From Corallochytrium limacisporum (taxonomy: Eukaryota > Opisthokonta): a DNA stretch of 64,000 nucleotides. The translations under genes were made by a program, and so were the position numbers. The stretch is taken from NCBI GenBank assembly GCA_002811645.1, contig PDIP01000006.1:1-64000 (forward strand). The letters run 5' to 3'. Numbering within the stretch: position 1 is the stretch's first letter; each line of letters opens with the position of its first letter. Under the pieces are notes generated by a model that was given only the letters and a program-made list of their open reading frames with translations, was not told the DNA's origin and made no database searches. Shown one piece after another: positions 1 to 8,901 of the stretch.

Positions 1-81
1 GGGAGACGCGCACTTGGGGTCTGTCAGGGGAGACGCGCACTTGGGGTCTGTCAGGGGAGACGCGCACTTGGGGTCTGTCAG
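1..81. repeat. 27-bp tandem repeat, three copies at the window edge
   Basis: Three identical consecutive copies of a 27-bp unit beginning gggagacgcgcacttggggt fill bases 1-81. The array starts at the first base of the window, so it may be longer upstream. It lies about 130 bp before the first coding region and carries no reading frame I can support. Confidence 0.9.
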
Positions 82-211
82 GGTATTTCCATATCGGAGT
101 CCTAAACTTGAGTAGAATCGTGAAAATAGTGACAGATCTAAAGATGTTTTACTGAATAATCACTATGAGAAACATAACGCAGTTGTAATTTGAAGTCTGG
201 AACTCACAGTC

Positions 212-2167
212 ATGGAGGCAGTGTTTGGCCCAAGTTACCATGACGTGTATCAGGAGCTTCAGATTCTCAAATCAAACTTTGAAAATGAGCGTCAAGCGTA
301 CGAGGAGAAGATTGACGCCCTCCTTAAGGCGATACAACACATGAACACGATTGGAGAATCTTCTGAAACATCTGACACTCAGAGGAAGCCAAATTTGTCT
401 TCGTCGACAGGACTGCGTCAGACTGAAAGTGACAATGGCATTACAGCGTTGCTGGCAGACAAGGAGCAGGGGATCCGCGGACTTGAGTCACAAATCTCCC
501 GGTTACGAAACGAGCTTGCAATGATCAATATCGATCTTACAGCGATGAGCTTAAATCCATCTGTGGCGGACGACGGGCTGGACGTTTCCTGCGAAGCTTT
601 TCGAGATAGATACAAACGGTTGCTAGGCATGATTATCGAGAGAGACACTGTCATAGGTAGGCTACAGCAAAAACTGAAGACGGCGGAGCAGAATGTAGAT
701 CAAGATCTCAATGGATGGAAGATCGAAGTAGCAGATCTTGAAACGAAATTGAGGCACAAGGAGGATGAGCTTCAGGAGCAGGAAGACAAACTTTCAAGAA
801 TCCAGCTTGAGAGAGAAGCAGAAAGTGTTCAAATGTTCGGTACTATCGGAAAACTGCAGGAGGAGATTAACGAGTTGAATTCCATTCAATATTCCGGAGA
901 CCCACTTAACGCATTCCGGGACAAGTATGCCATGCTTCTGCATCGTCATCAGCAACAGCAATCAGTTCTGCTTGACTTGCAGCGGATGACTTCAAGAATC
1001 GCGCAGCTCACTCAAAAGCTCAAGCAGGTGGAAACAAGGCAAACGGCTACCATAGAGCAACTTGAAACAGAGCAGGAGGCTCGCCGTGAACTTGAAAAGG
1101 CATTTAAAGACACTGTGCATGCATTGGACGAGGCCAGGGTCCAGTCATCAAATCGGAAGCAACTGTTGGATGCCCAGTCGGCCCAACACCATGCTGAATT
1201 AACAAGATTAACAATGGACCTTACCAATCGGATCAGGCAAGAACGGAAGCGGAGTGATGTTGTATGTGCAGACTCGCAATCGAAAATCGAAGCGCTCCAG
1301 GTACAGATTGAACAACAGCGAACAGAATGCTTTCCATTGCTATCCATAGCAGCACGCTTCGAAACCATGGTGAATGGCATTCGTGGATTACATCAGAGAT
1401 TGGAGACAGTAACAGAGGAAAGTAGAAAATTGGAGGAGATTCGGCTTGGTCTTGAACAGGGCTTCAACTCCAAGGCAGCCGATGTGCGCAGACTGACCGT
1501 TGAACTCGACGGCTTGCGACAGCATTTGCAGCAAATGGGGGAAGAAAGACAGGTTTCTGACAAGAAGTACAGAGGTCTCGTGAAGGAACTGCAAAGGGAG
1601 CTTAAGCGGGAGCAAACGAATTCTAAAGCAGGTGAGGCTAGAATCAGCCACATGCAAGAGACAATCAACCAATTGTCCACGGATATCAAAGCTCTGAAGG
1701 AGGAGCGTGCAAGAGCAAGTGCTATCACCGATGAGAAAGGCGAGATAGAGATAGGACCAGCTCTCGCGGAGATTCCCATACCGACGCGAGAATCTGAGGA
1801 AGACCTTGACACGGAGATGGCTCGTTTGATCAAACAGTTTTCTAATGTTCAAAGTGATAAGTGGATGCTTGAGGAACGCATCAAATTCCTCGAGGAAACA
1901 AACCAGGATCTTACACTCGACATTGAAAAGAAGGACAAAATTATCAAGGCTTGGGCTTTGACGAACGGTGCGGCAAGTACAACCAACACGAGCGACGGCA
2001 CTCTTGCCGGATTTAAAGGCCTTTTCGGTGGCGCCGGTAATGTTGGCGAGGAAGAAAAGCTCAGCGCTACTATTCAAGACCTGATGCTCAAGAATACCGA
2101 CCTTCAGAAGGACTTAGATGTCATGAGGCAAGAGATTGCAAGACTGTCAACGCCGTCGTTTTCATGA
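212..2167 (+). CDS. Long coiled-coil protein, possibly a golgin/CCDC186-like tether
   Basis: This 651-residue protein is almost entirely predicted coiled coil: dense Glu, Lys, Gln, Arg and Leu with heptad spacing from about residue 10 to the C-terminus, broken by a Ser/Thr-rich patch near residues 48-75 and a Gly-rich patch near 600-625. There is no signal peptide or membrane segment. A segment near residues 545-585 (MLEERIKFLEETNQDL, then KKDKIIKAWAL) followed by a Gly/Phe-rich linker and a last short coil recalls the C-terminal region of CCDC186-type Golgi coiled-coil proteins, but that resemblance is from memory and weak. Other filament-like or centrosomal coiled-coil proteins remain possible. 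The gene is convergent with the mL44 gene, with about 106 bp between the stop codons. Confidence 0.7.
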   Translation: MEAVFGPSYHDVYQELQILKSNFENERQAYEEKIDALLKAIQHMNTIGESSETSDTQRKPNLSSSTGLRQTESDNGITALLADKEQGIRGLESQISRLRNELAMINIDLTAMSLNPSVADDGLDVSCEAFRDRYKRLLGMIIERDTVIGRLQQKLKTAEQNVDQDLNGWKIEVADLETKLRHKEDELQEQEDKLSRIQLEREAESVQMFGTIGKLQEEINELNSIQYSGDPLNAFRDKYAMLLHRHQQQQSVLLDLQRMTSRIAQLTQKLKQVETRQTATIEQLETEQEARRELEKAFKDTVHALDEARVQSSNRKQLLDAQSAQHHAELTRLTMDLTNRIRQERKRSDVVCADSQSKIEALQVQIEQQRTECFPLLSIAARFETMVNGIRGLHQRLETVTEESRKLEEIRLGLEQGFNSKAADVRRLTVELDGLRQHLQQMGEERQVSDKKYRGLVKELQRELKREQTNSKAGEARISHMQETINQLSTDIKALKEERARASAITDEKGEIEIGPALAEIPIPTRESEEDLDTEMARLIKQFSNVQSDKWMLEERIKFLEETNQDLTLDIEKKDKIIKAWALTNGAASTTNTSDGTLAGFKGLFGGAGNVGEEEKLSATIQDLMLKNTDLQKDLDVMRQEIARLSTPSFS

Positions 2168-2273
2168 ACATTTTCATAAAATCTATCTATACGGATATAG
2201 CTTCAAAGTTGCATGGACTATCTAGTTCCGAGATTTTGCTTTACAAGTGCTGTACAGTGAGGCACGCTCATTT

Positions 2274-3593
2274 CTATTTTGACGGATCCCGTCCCTGGTA
2301 ATGGCGTAGCATATGCCCAGTTCGACCTAGGGATCGGCCACGAGCATTTGCGGTGTTTTGGATCCTACGTTGCTTGATCATTTGCTCATGTAAATTCCAA
2401 CGGCGCACGACCTCATGTGGATCCATATTTTGCTCGGCTTCTCGAATCTTGGATGCCAGTCGAGAGCGCTCTGATTGGTGCTCGTGTGTCTGCAAAACAT
2501 CCAGTTCAAAAGCCATAAAGTCATAGTAGTAGTGGAACGCAGACACAGGAATTTCATCCACTTCAGCACTAAAGTGTTCATACAAGGCTGTTCGGCATGC
2601 CTCCAACTCAGCTCCACGCACGGAAGTATGCGCACCTTTCGCAAGCTCTCGATCTCCAGACCATACCGATACCACATACACTGGGTAACGAGAATGGCGT
2701 CCACTCTCCTTCTCAATCACAGAGTGAGGTGGAACCAAACCCAACTCATCGCACAGTAGCCTGAGGGTTGCCATCGCATCGGCATATTTTGCCGTACTGA
2801 AGAGTGCCTCGCGATCGTTCAGTTCTTCAAAGTAGGTAGAGACCATGAAGTCATGGAGAAGCCTTGAACTTGGATCAGCAAGATTTAGAGCACCGACAAC
2901 GGCGACCATTGCTTTCTGACACTCAGCCTCGTAAGCAAGTCGACCCGCCGCATCATCTGGATTCGCAGCACCCAACAAGTGTTGCACAATTGGGGTCAAA
3001 CCTACCTTCTGCGACAACTTGTACTGCATTGGCGGTGAATTCAAGTAAATCACCAGTTCTTGCATCATTGGAGCCGGCAAGAAGGGATATCTGAAGAAGA
3101 TGTGGTGCGCAAGTGAATGCTCCAGAGCAGCCTGTCCGAGGACATTCAGACGCCCTGCCTGGGAGGTCAGAGAGTTGGTTGGATGGTACTGCCCACGACC
3201 CTGCCTTGGAACACGCGCTGCTAATGCATCATAGAGCATTACAGTCGCCTTAACTTCCGCTGCGATATCTCCATCCATTGCGACGGCATCCAGAGCACCT
3301 TCCTTGAGTGACTCTGGTAGGGGCAACCCCAATTTATTGGCAAGCGCAAAAAAATGAGCATGGAATTCATCCTTCCTATGCATTTTAAGCCGCCAGTAGT
3401 GTGGGATTGTACCCTGGTGATTGTATTTCAGGGTTGTACCACCCAATTCCTCCGTGGCAGCCTGCTTGTCGCTATCTGTTTTTATGTCCCTGCGAACGCA
3501 TGATACAGCAATGGAGCGCGTTTGGGCAATCGTACCCCTCGCTATCAGTATGCCATGGCCACGGCGACCGTGGCTGATCACCCGAAACATCAC
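2274..3593 (-). CDS. MRPL44: Mitochondrial large-subunit ribosomal protein mL44
   Basis: This 439-residue protein has a basic N-terminus suited to mitochondrial import. It is followed by an RNase III-like helical domain (about residues 145-250, including NVLGQAALEHSLAHH) and a double-stranded-RNA-binding domain (about 270-340, with the pattern LCDELGLVPP, then PVYVVSV, then KGAHTSVRGAELEACRTAL). This order and the mitochondrial setting are those of mL44 (MRPL44; MRPL3 in yeast), a structural protein of the mitochondrial large ribosomal subunit whose RNase III fold is catalytically inactive. I do not see the acidic RNase III signature (ERLEFLGD-type), which fits a non-catalytic member. The C-terminal extension (about 360-439) is basic and charged. 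An unrelated RNase III paralogue is less likely because of the missing catalytic box. Confidence 0.8.
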   Translation of the reverse strand: MMFRVISHGRRGHGILIARGTIAQTRSIAVSCVRRDIKTDSDKQAATEELGGTTLKYNHQGTIPHYWRLKMHRKDEFHAHFFALANKLGLPLPESLKEGALDAVAMDGDIAAEVKATVMLYDALAARVPRQGRGQYHPTNSLTSQAGRLNVLGQAALEHSLAHHIFFRYPFLPAPMMQELVIYLNSPPMQYKLSQKVGLTPIVQHLLGAANPDDAAGRLAYEAECQKAMVAVVGALNLADPSSRLLHDFMVSTYFEELNDREALFSTAKYADAMATLRLLCDELGLVPPHSVIEKESGRHSRYPVYVVSVWSGDRELAKGAHTSVRGAELEACRTALYEHFSAEVDEIPVSAFHYYYDFMAFELDVLQTHEHQSERSRLASKIREAEQNMDPHEVVRRWNLHEQMIKQRRIQNTANARGRSLGRTGHMLRHYQGRDPSK

Positions 3594-4570
3594 TGGTACT
3601 CCAACGTCTAATACAGAGCACGCTATCTCTCTTCAAGTCCCAGTTGTGCACATTATTGTGCGCAGTCCCTTGGATGTATTGGCCGATCTTGGTGTATGAA
3701 CTTTATGCACTGCTTTCAGGAATGTAAGTATGTTTAAGTACCGGGCTCGTAGGTCCAATAGAGCAGGTATACCCCAAATTAGTCTTAGTGGCTCTAAGAT
3801 GCTGACGAGACCACATAGTACTCGTTAACCCTTTGGACCAGCTGGCAATTCAGATCGGTCGTTCCGGAGGACACGCACGCCCCCCGGGCTCCCCGTGCAT
3901 GACCTCCGAATTGTGGCCCCTCGAGGCTTGGAAATGATCCCCTCCCCAGGCACCCATGTGACTCAGTTAACGCAGCGAATCGACACACTGGCACAGTGCC
4001 CCTCCTCCTGGCTCCGCAGCCAAAGCATTTCTTTTATTTAGGTCGTGTGCTTTTAGTGCGGAAACCCCACTTCCTTTGCCAATAATTTCCTCTGAGCTTC
4101 TTACCTGTTCCTTCGTTGCAGTATGGACTGGGATTATTTTTTTAATATGGGAAAGTATTTTTTAAATAGCTATCGCGGGTGTTTATTGATTTGTCGGGAT
4201 CCTCGACGACAAAACTAGAAAAAAAATAGCGTTTGCTCGAGCTGCGACATCTAACAACGGCTTTTGGGTGAAAAAAACTCAGATGTTTCCAAAACTCTTT
4301 TGATTAGTGTGGGTTTGCAGTCCTGACGGGCGGGGGCGGGTGCGCGCTGCTCGGCTTCGTGGGAATGGAGGTAGGATATGCATCGTGCGCAGCTTTTGCT
4401 TTGATTTTTATCTATTCAATCATAATCTGTTCAGTTGCGTAGGGATGAGTACCGATACGTGGTATTTCAGAAATGTAGAATACCCACTACTTGGATGCTT
4501 GAATGGTCTGAAATAGAGGATGATCCGCTTTCGCCGTTCGGACTGTTGATATCAAGCGGAGCTCGAAGAT
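3594..4570. other. Intergenic spacer between divergent genes
   Basis: This 977-bp spacer separates the starts of the mL44 gene (minus) and the amidotransferase-like gene (plus), so it should carry both promoters. It has A/T-rich stretches around 4130-4290 with several short A and T runs. Short reading frames here show no recognisable domain, and I see no RNA gene. Confidence 0.5.
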
Positions 4571-6334
4571 ATGTCGGACTCGGACAGAACGGCATCTACA
4601 GACTTACCGAATATTGCCATGCATGATACCTTAACAGGCACCACTGGTGCTCCCAAGACACTGACACCATGGGACTATCAGACCATGGGCCCTTTCAGCG
4701 CCTATGACAGCATCGACTGGATGCCTGTACAAAGATGGCGGCGTTGTCCAGGTTATTACAATGTCAATGCTGCACATGATACTGGTTCCATCTTGATCCT
4801 ACTCAAAGTTTTCCTAAATGATCAGACAGGCAAAAGTCCGTTTGGTCAAGAATACGACAAATTCTACAATAGAAATCCAGACGAGAGACAGCATACATAC
4901 AAGTATGACTGGGGAAAGTGCATTCCTCTTGAGAAAGTCATCATGGATCGACTAGCAATGCTATCTTTCTTGCAGCAGCCACGTCTGGTGCGATCCAGCT
5001 TCTATGTGATCGAGCCATGGCCACATGTGGGTGTGAACCCTGCAACTCAACAGCCGGTGCGGGCATCCAAGAATGTCGCCTATATCCTGCAGAAGGTCTG
5101 CGATGCAGATACAGTACTGATCCCCATCTGGCATACTGGTGTATGGGACGCCGATGAAATAGCATACACGGTCAGCACCGGTGTCGCAACCATCTTTGAA
5201 GGTGGTGACGGGGCTTCTTACGATCCCTCATCTTTCACCTATCCGAATTGCCCACTTGACCACATTTTGCAAATGGCTGAACAGCTCATTATACATCGTG
5301 CTCCAGCCGGATCGCCTACAATTTTCCTATGCTTGGGCCATCAGGTATGTGCAGAAGCCCACATCCGACTACTGCGTCGGGCTGCTGCGGAGGTTGACCA
5401 TCTGCAGCCTCGCAATAAGACAGATCCCCTGGCGCGAGCTTTGAATCGCTTGAAACCAGTCTTGGGCCTCATTAAATATGTTGGTGAAAACCTCGAGATC
5501 AAAAAGGGATTGGGTGGCGATCTCAAGACCGTGGCAACTGGCTGGGAGGATCCCCAGTTTGCTAATTCAAAGAATGAGATGGCTGAGATGGGAGTTGTAA
5601 ATCTTCACCCTTATGTTGCACCACAAGACAGGCCAACCTTCGTGATGAACCTGCGAAAGAAGATGAAGGAGACTCCTGTACACAACGAATCGTTTGAATC
5701 CACTCCCCATGGCACAAAGCGAGACCAGAATGGTAAGCCACTGCGTCGAAGTAGCATGGGAGGTGAGTACATTAAAAACATGCGCAAACGGGACAGTGAT
5801 AGTGAGCACCCGCTTACGTTCATGAGCAATGACTCGTGGATGCATCATATACCAGAGGAGCTTGTTGCCGCACACGATTTGACGGTGGATGAATTCAGTG
5901 GTGTCCTGGAAGAGATGATGGAGTATCAGCCAGAGGTGAGCATATCCATGTTCCACATCGAAGAAGTGAACGAGGAAGCCATCCTGTTCGCAAACTGGGC
6001 TTACCGCAAGATTCATGATACTATTGTCCCTTATCGCCACCTGATCGCTGGGTCGCCCCTTTCTTGGCTTTTACGACTGCCTTATGCAGTGCGTATCCTG
6101 GCATCGACTAGATATGCGGATCATTATATCACAGAAGCGGCCGCGACGTGCATCAACTACAAGGATTATGAGACGGGAAAGATTCACCGTTCCTTCACGT
6201 GTCAATTCCACCCGGAATTGCTAGACGATCTGCGAGATATCAGCTCTCGGGATGATGTCTCTTACAGCAAGCTTAAGAAAGACAACGGGGCCCGACTCTT
6301 TTGCCGACTGATTTATGCCTGCCTCAATGAATGA
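4571..6334 (+). CDS. Class-I glutamine-amidotransferase-like protein with a large insertion
   Basis: The 587-residue product carries two hallmarks of class-I glutamine amidotransferase domains. One is a nucleophile-elbow-like FLCLGHQ with Cys254. The other is CQFHPELL with His547 and Glu549, which together would give a Cys-His-Glu triad. The sequence just before the second motif (LPYAVRILASTRY) also fits the strand that precedes QFHPE in this fold. Unlike usual family members, where Cys and His are roughly 90-110 residues apart, here they are 293 apart. The extra region (about 290-470) is rich in charged residues. The first 230 residues match no synthetase domain I recognise. It may be a peptidase- or amidase-like relative rather than a biosynthetic amidotransferase. 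It has no signal peptide or membrane segment. Its stop is only about 24 bp from the stop of the convergent 128-residue gene. Confidence 0.55.
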   Translation: MSDSDRTASTDLPNIAMHDTLTGTTGAPKTLTPWDYQTMGPFSAYDSIDWMPVQRWRRCPGYYNVNAAHDTGSILILLKVFLNDQTGKSPFGQEYDKFYNRNPDERQHTYKYDWGKCIPLEKVIMDRLAMLSFLQQPRLVRSSFYVIEPWPHVGVNPATQQPVRASKNVAYILQKVCDADTVLIPIWHTGVWDADEIAYTVSTGVATIFEGGDGASYDPSSFTYPNCPLDHILQMAEQLIIHRAPAGSPTIFLCLGHQVCAEAHIRLLRRAAAEVDHLQPRNKTDPLARALNRLKPVLGLIKYVGENLEIKKGLGGDLKTVATGWEDPQFANSKNEMAEMGVVNLHPYVAPQDRPTFVMNLRKKMKETPVHNESFESTPHGTKRDQNGKPLRRSSMGGEYIKNMRKRDSDSEHPLTFMSNDSWMHHIPEELVAAHDLTVDEFSGVLEEMMEYQPEVSISMFHIEEVNEEAILFANWAYRKIHDTIVPYRHLIAGSPLSWLLRLPYAVRILASTRYADHYITEAAATCINYKDYETGKIHRSFTCQFHPELLDDLRDISSRDDVSYSKLKKDNGARLFCRLIYACLNE

Positions 6335-6357
6335 TTGGGGTATACACATACAACTAC

Positions 6358-6744
6358 CTAGTGCTCTATTCCTTCTAGATATTCCTTAAAGTTGTGTCCA
6401 TGTTTTAGATAACTGCCAGTTCCCATAGTCTGAGCAGCGGATTTTTGCGCTGATCCTTGCACAGAAAGCTCCCCAAATTTTCCCACTTCCACTACCGGGC
6501 ACATAAAAAAGTCTTGCAATTGCTCGACAACCATTCCATTCTTTATCTGAATTTTCTCTCCTATTGTGACTCGGCGGATCTGCTCTTCGCCCACCAGTCG
6601 CAAAACAAAGACATGTGAACCGCTGGAAACCAAAACCTCCTTGATTTCAACCGCTACTTTATCATTTGTCGCCGCCAGCGTTGTCAATTCCCGCTGCACG
6701 TCACAGACCGTGCTGACTGTCCTACCCTCTGTATACTCTTGCAT
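6358..6744 (-). CDS. Small protein of unknown function, probably beta-rich
   Basis: This encodes 128 residues. I do not recognise the family. The middle (about residues 28-70) alternates hydrophobic and charged residues in a way typical of consecutive beta strands (VAVEIKEVLV, HVFVLRLV, RRVTIGEKIQI), which would fit a small barrel such as an OB fold or an Sm-like fold, though no diagnostic motif is present. The C-terminal third is polar. There is no signal peptide, membrane helix or cysteine cluster. It is supported as a gene by its length on a strand with no other candidate and by its position immediately convergent with the amidotransferase-like gene. Confidence 0.5.
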   Translation of the reverse strand: MQEYTEGRTVSTVCDVQRELTTLAATNDKVAVEIKEVLVSSGSHVFVLRLVGEEQIRRVTIGEKIQIKNGMVVEQLQDFFMCPVVEVGKFGELSVQGSAQKSAAQTMGTGSYLKHGHNFKEYLEGIEH

Positions 6745-7110
6745 GGCTCATCACTAAACGCCCTGCTAGACCATACCGATTCCAATGTTGTGTGAACTTG
6801 TGTGGCACTCACCTGGGAAATAGCTTCTGTGTCCAAGGCATACGATGACAGAAAGCGACACTGTTGTTCTATTGCTGGCGGAGTCATTCGGGAATCACTT
6901 CCTGGTATTCAACCCGGCCCCCCTGTACAGAAGCAGATCGTTGCGAGTTTCAGGAAGACAAAACCGTACCCGGGGGGGGGGAGGGGAGGGAGAAGATCGG
7001 CGGCAAGTGCAGAATCCAGCGTAATGATACAGAAATTGACATTGTATTGACGTTGAGATCGTGTAGGTGTCCTCGCAGACAGCAAGCATTCGATCACACA
7101 CAAGTGATCC
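6745..7110. other. Spacer with a ten-G run
   Basis: This 366-bp spacer lies between the start of the small unknown gene and the stop of the exchanger gene. It contains a G10 run at about 6972-6981 followed by further G-rich tracts, which could form a G-quadruplex. I see no gene in it. Confidence 0.5.
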
Positions 7111-8901
7111 TTAATCCAGGCCAACAACGTTCTCGAGAATAGCGACCAGGGCGATGGAAATCGGGAAGAGAGACAAAATGAAGAGACCATCCAGAATGGT
7201 TTGGGTGCGCTTCATTGCCATGCCCGTCATCACGAGTTCCACAAAAATAATGGCGATCGTTTCAGCGGAGAACTCCCAGGCAAGGTTCCGCACAAAAACC
7301 AAGATCAAGAAGATAGCTAACACGAACGTATTGTTCATGATGGCAGCACCTTCCAGAGCCGAGAAGGCAATAGTGATGGTCTTCGTGGTTTTCTTCAGGG
7401 CGTAGTTATAGGACGCGAGCAATTCAGACGCATTGGATGCCAATGGAGCCAGCACAAAGGAGATATAGAAACCAGGAATGCCGATGCGCTCGCCAATTTC
7501 GGACAGGACGTCAACCATAGGGTCAGAGAATAAGAGAACCAACACAGTTCCAAGGCCCATCATATAGAAGGCCCGCTTTTTCACATTGGCCAGTTGCTGT
7601 TCGGGATCTTCATGCTTGAGGTCATCTGGGACTTCCTCCTCCTCCTCCTCTTCTTCCTCGTTATCTTCGATCACTGCACTGTTGTTCTCACTCGGGCCAT
7701 GGTAGCTGAAATCCACAGCGCGGAGGGCATTCTGTGCTCCCTGTTGACCACGAGCACGAATGAACGCGGGCATCTGCGAGGCAAACTCCTCGAAGTCAAT
7801 TTGGCCGTTGTTGTCCGTGTCCATCTCACGAATGAGCTTTTCCAGTGTTTCGTTGTCAACCATTTCTCCTAGATCCCGCATGAGCATGCTAAACTCCTTC
7901 CGGTCAATGCAACCATTGCGATCATAGTCGTAACGGTTAAAGAAGGTTCTCAGGAAAGAGCGAAGGCGTTGCTTGGCCTTGGGGTCGGCCAGTAAGGCAG
8001 TGTCCTCGGTGGCTGCCATCTTCTGGAGGTCATCGTAGAACGCAGCACTTAGGTTGATGACGTGCTTGTTGATGGCATTTTGCTTGATCTGATCAACAAA
8101 TTCTTCATCTTCAGGACGGACAGCCTGGTACCAAAGGTTACCACCGAAAAACCCAAGGCACACAATCAGGCCGAAGAAAGCCCACCATCTCTCGAATTTG
8201 GCTGCCTTTTCGGTGTTTGGGGGAGTATCGTTAATCTTGGTGTACGCACCCGACAAGAACGCAGGAACCTGAATTACGAGATAGGTCAACATCGTGATCA
8301 ACATGATTATCGCAGACATGCGGACAGAGGCCTTAGCCTCCACACCAGTTCCGGTCAAACTCATATTGTTCGGAGGCATCAACTTCGACCAATTGCGGCC
8401 TGCACCCGGCGGTCGACGATAGGTCGCCCGACCATTGGTAATATTCACACGACCAGCAAAAATACTAAGGAACCAGGGAACAGTTAGCAACATGATGGTG
8501 CTACCCGCCAGGGCACCGACACCGATAGATAGCTGTTCTTGTGCGTCAGGTCCAAGGCCAGAGAACAGGACAATCGCACCATCGGGAACAGCACCCAGAA
8601 CGGGAAGTACAATCGATCCAACAATATGCCGCAGGCTTGGTACAAGTAGCAATAATTCGGAGCCTTCAGAAATCAAGTTGCTCGCATTGAATAGAACGTA
8701 ACCGTAGGCAAACAGCAGGAAGAGAACTTGAACGAAGCCCTCGAAGGCATTGCTGTCGCAACCAAAATCTTCCTTTACCTCCTCGGGAAGACCATAAGTG
8801 GTTTTATGCCCTTGAATGGCAACATTACAGACCTCGTGCCACACCTTACCACCGGGCAAGTGGCTTGGTGTAACAAAGAGCTTTCCCAAGATCTCACCCA
8901 T
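7111..8901 (-). CDS. EF-hand Na+/Ca2+-exchanger-family cation transporter (NCL-like)
   Basis: This is a 596-residue cation/Ca2+ exchanger. An N-terminal block of hydrophobic helices carries the exchanger signature around residues 100-150 (GAVPDGAIVLFSG, then GVGALAGSTIMLLTVPW). A cytosolic loop holds two intact EF-hands at residues 325-336 (DYDRNGCIDRKE) and 361-372 (DTDNNGQIDFEE), followed by a run of nine acidic residues. A second helical block begins near residue 440 and repeats the alpha motif (APLASNASELLASY). The order exchanger half, EF-hands, exchanger half is that of plant and protist NCL/EF-CAX proteins, which extrude Ca2+ from the cytosol or load it into vacuoles. The EF-hands suggest direct Ca2+ regulation. 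No cleaved signal peptide is evident. Ion selectivity cannot be read from the sequence. Confidence 0.88.
   Translation of the reverse strand: MGEILGKLFVTPSHLPGGKVWHEVCNVAIQGHKTTYGLPEEVKEDFGCDSNAFEGFVQVLFLLFAYGYVLFNASNLISEGSELLLLVPSLRHIVGSIVLPVLGAVPDGAIVLFSGLGPDAQEQLSIGVGALAGSTIMLLTVPWFLSIFAGRVNITNGRATYRRPPGAGRNWSKLMPPNNMSLTGTGVEAKASVRMSAIIMLITMLTYLVIQVPAFLSGAYTKINDTPPNTEKAAKFERWWAFFGLIVCLGFFGGNLWYQAVRPEDEEFVDQIKQNAINKHVINLSAAFYDDLQKMAATEDTALLADPKAKQRLRSFLRTFFNRYDYDRNGCIDRKEFSMLMRDLGEMVDNETLEKLIREMDTDNNGQIDFEEFASQMPAFIRARGQQGAQNALRAVDFSYHGPSENNSAVIEDNEEEEEEEEEVPDDLKHEDPEQQLANVKKRAFYMMGLGTVLVLLFSDPMVDVLSEIGERIGIPGFYISFVLAPLASNASELLASYNYALKKTTKTITIAFSALEGAAIMNNTFVLAIFLILVFVRNLAWEFSAETIAIIFVELVMTGMAMKRTQTILDGLFILSLFPISIALVAILENVVGLD

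Noticed and set aside
1388..2077. 229-residue frame opposite the coiled-coil gene
   Set aside because: It is a shadow frame of heptad-repeat coding sequence with no domain.
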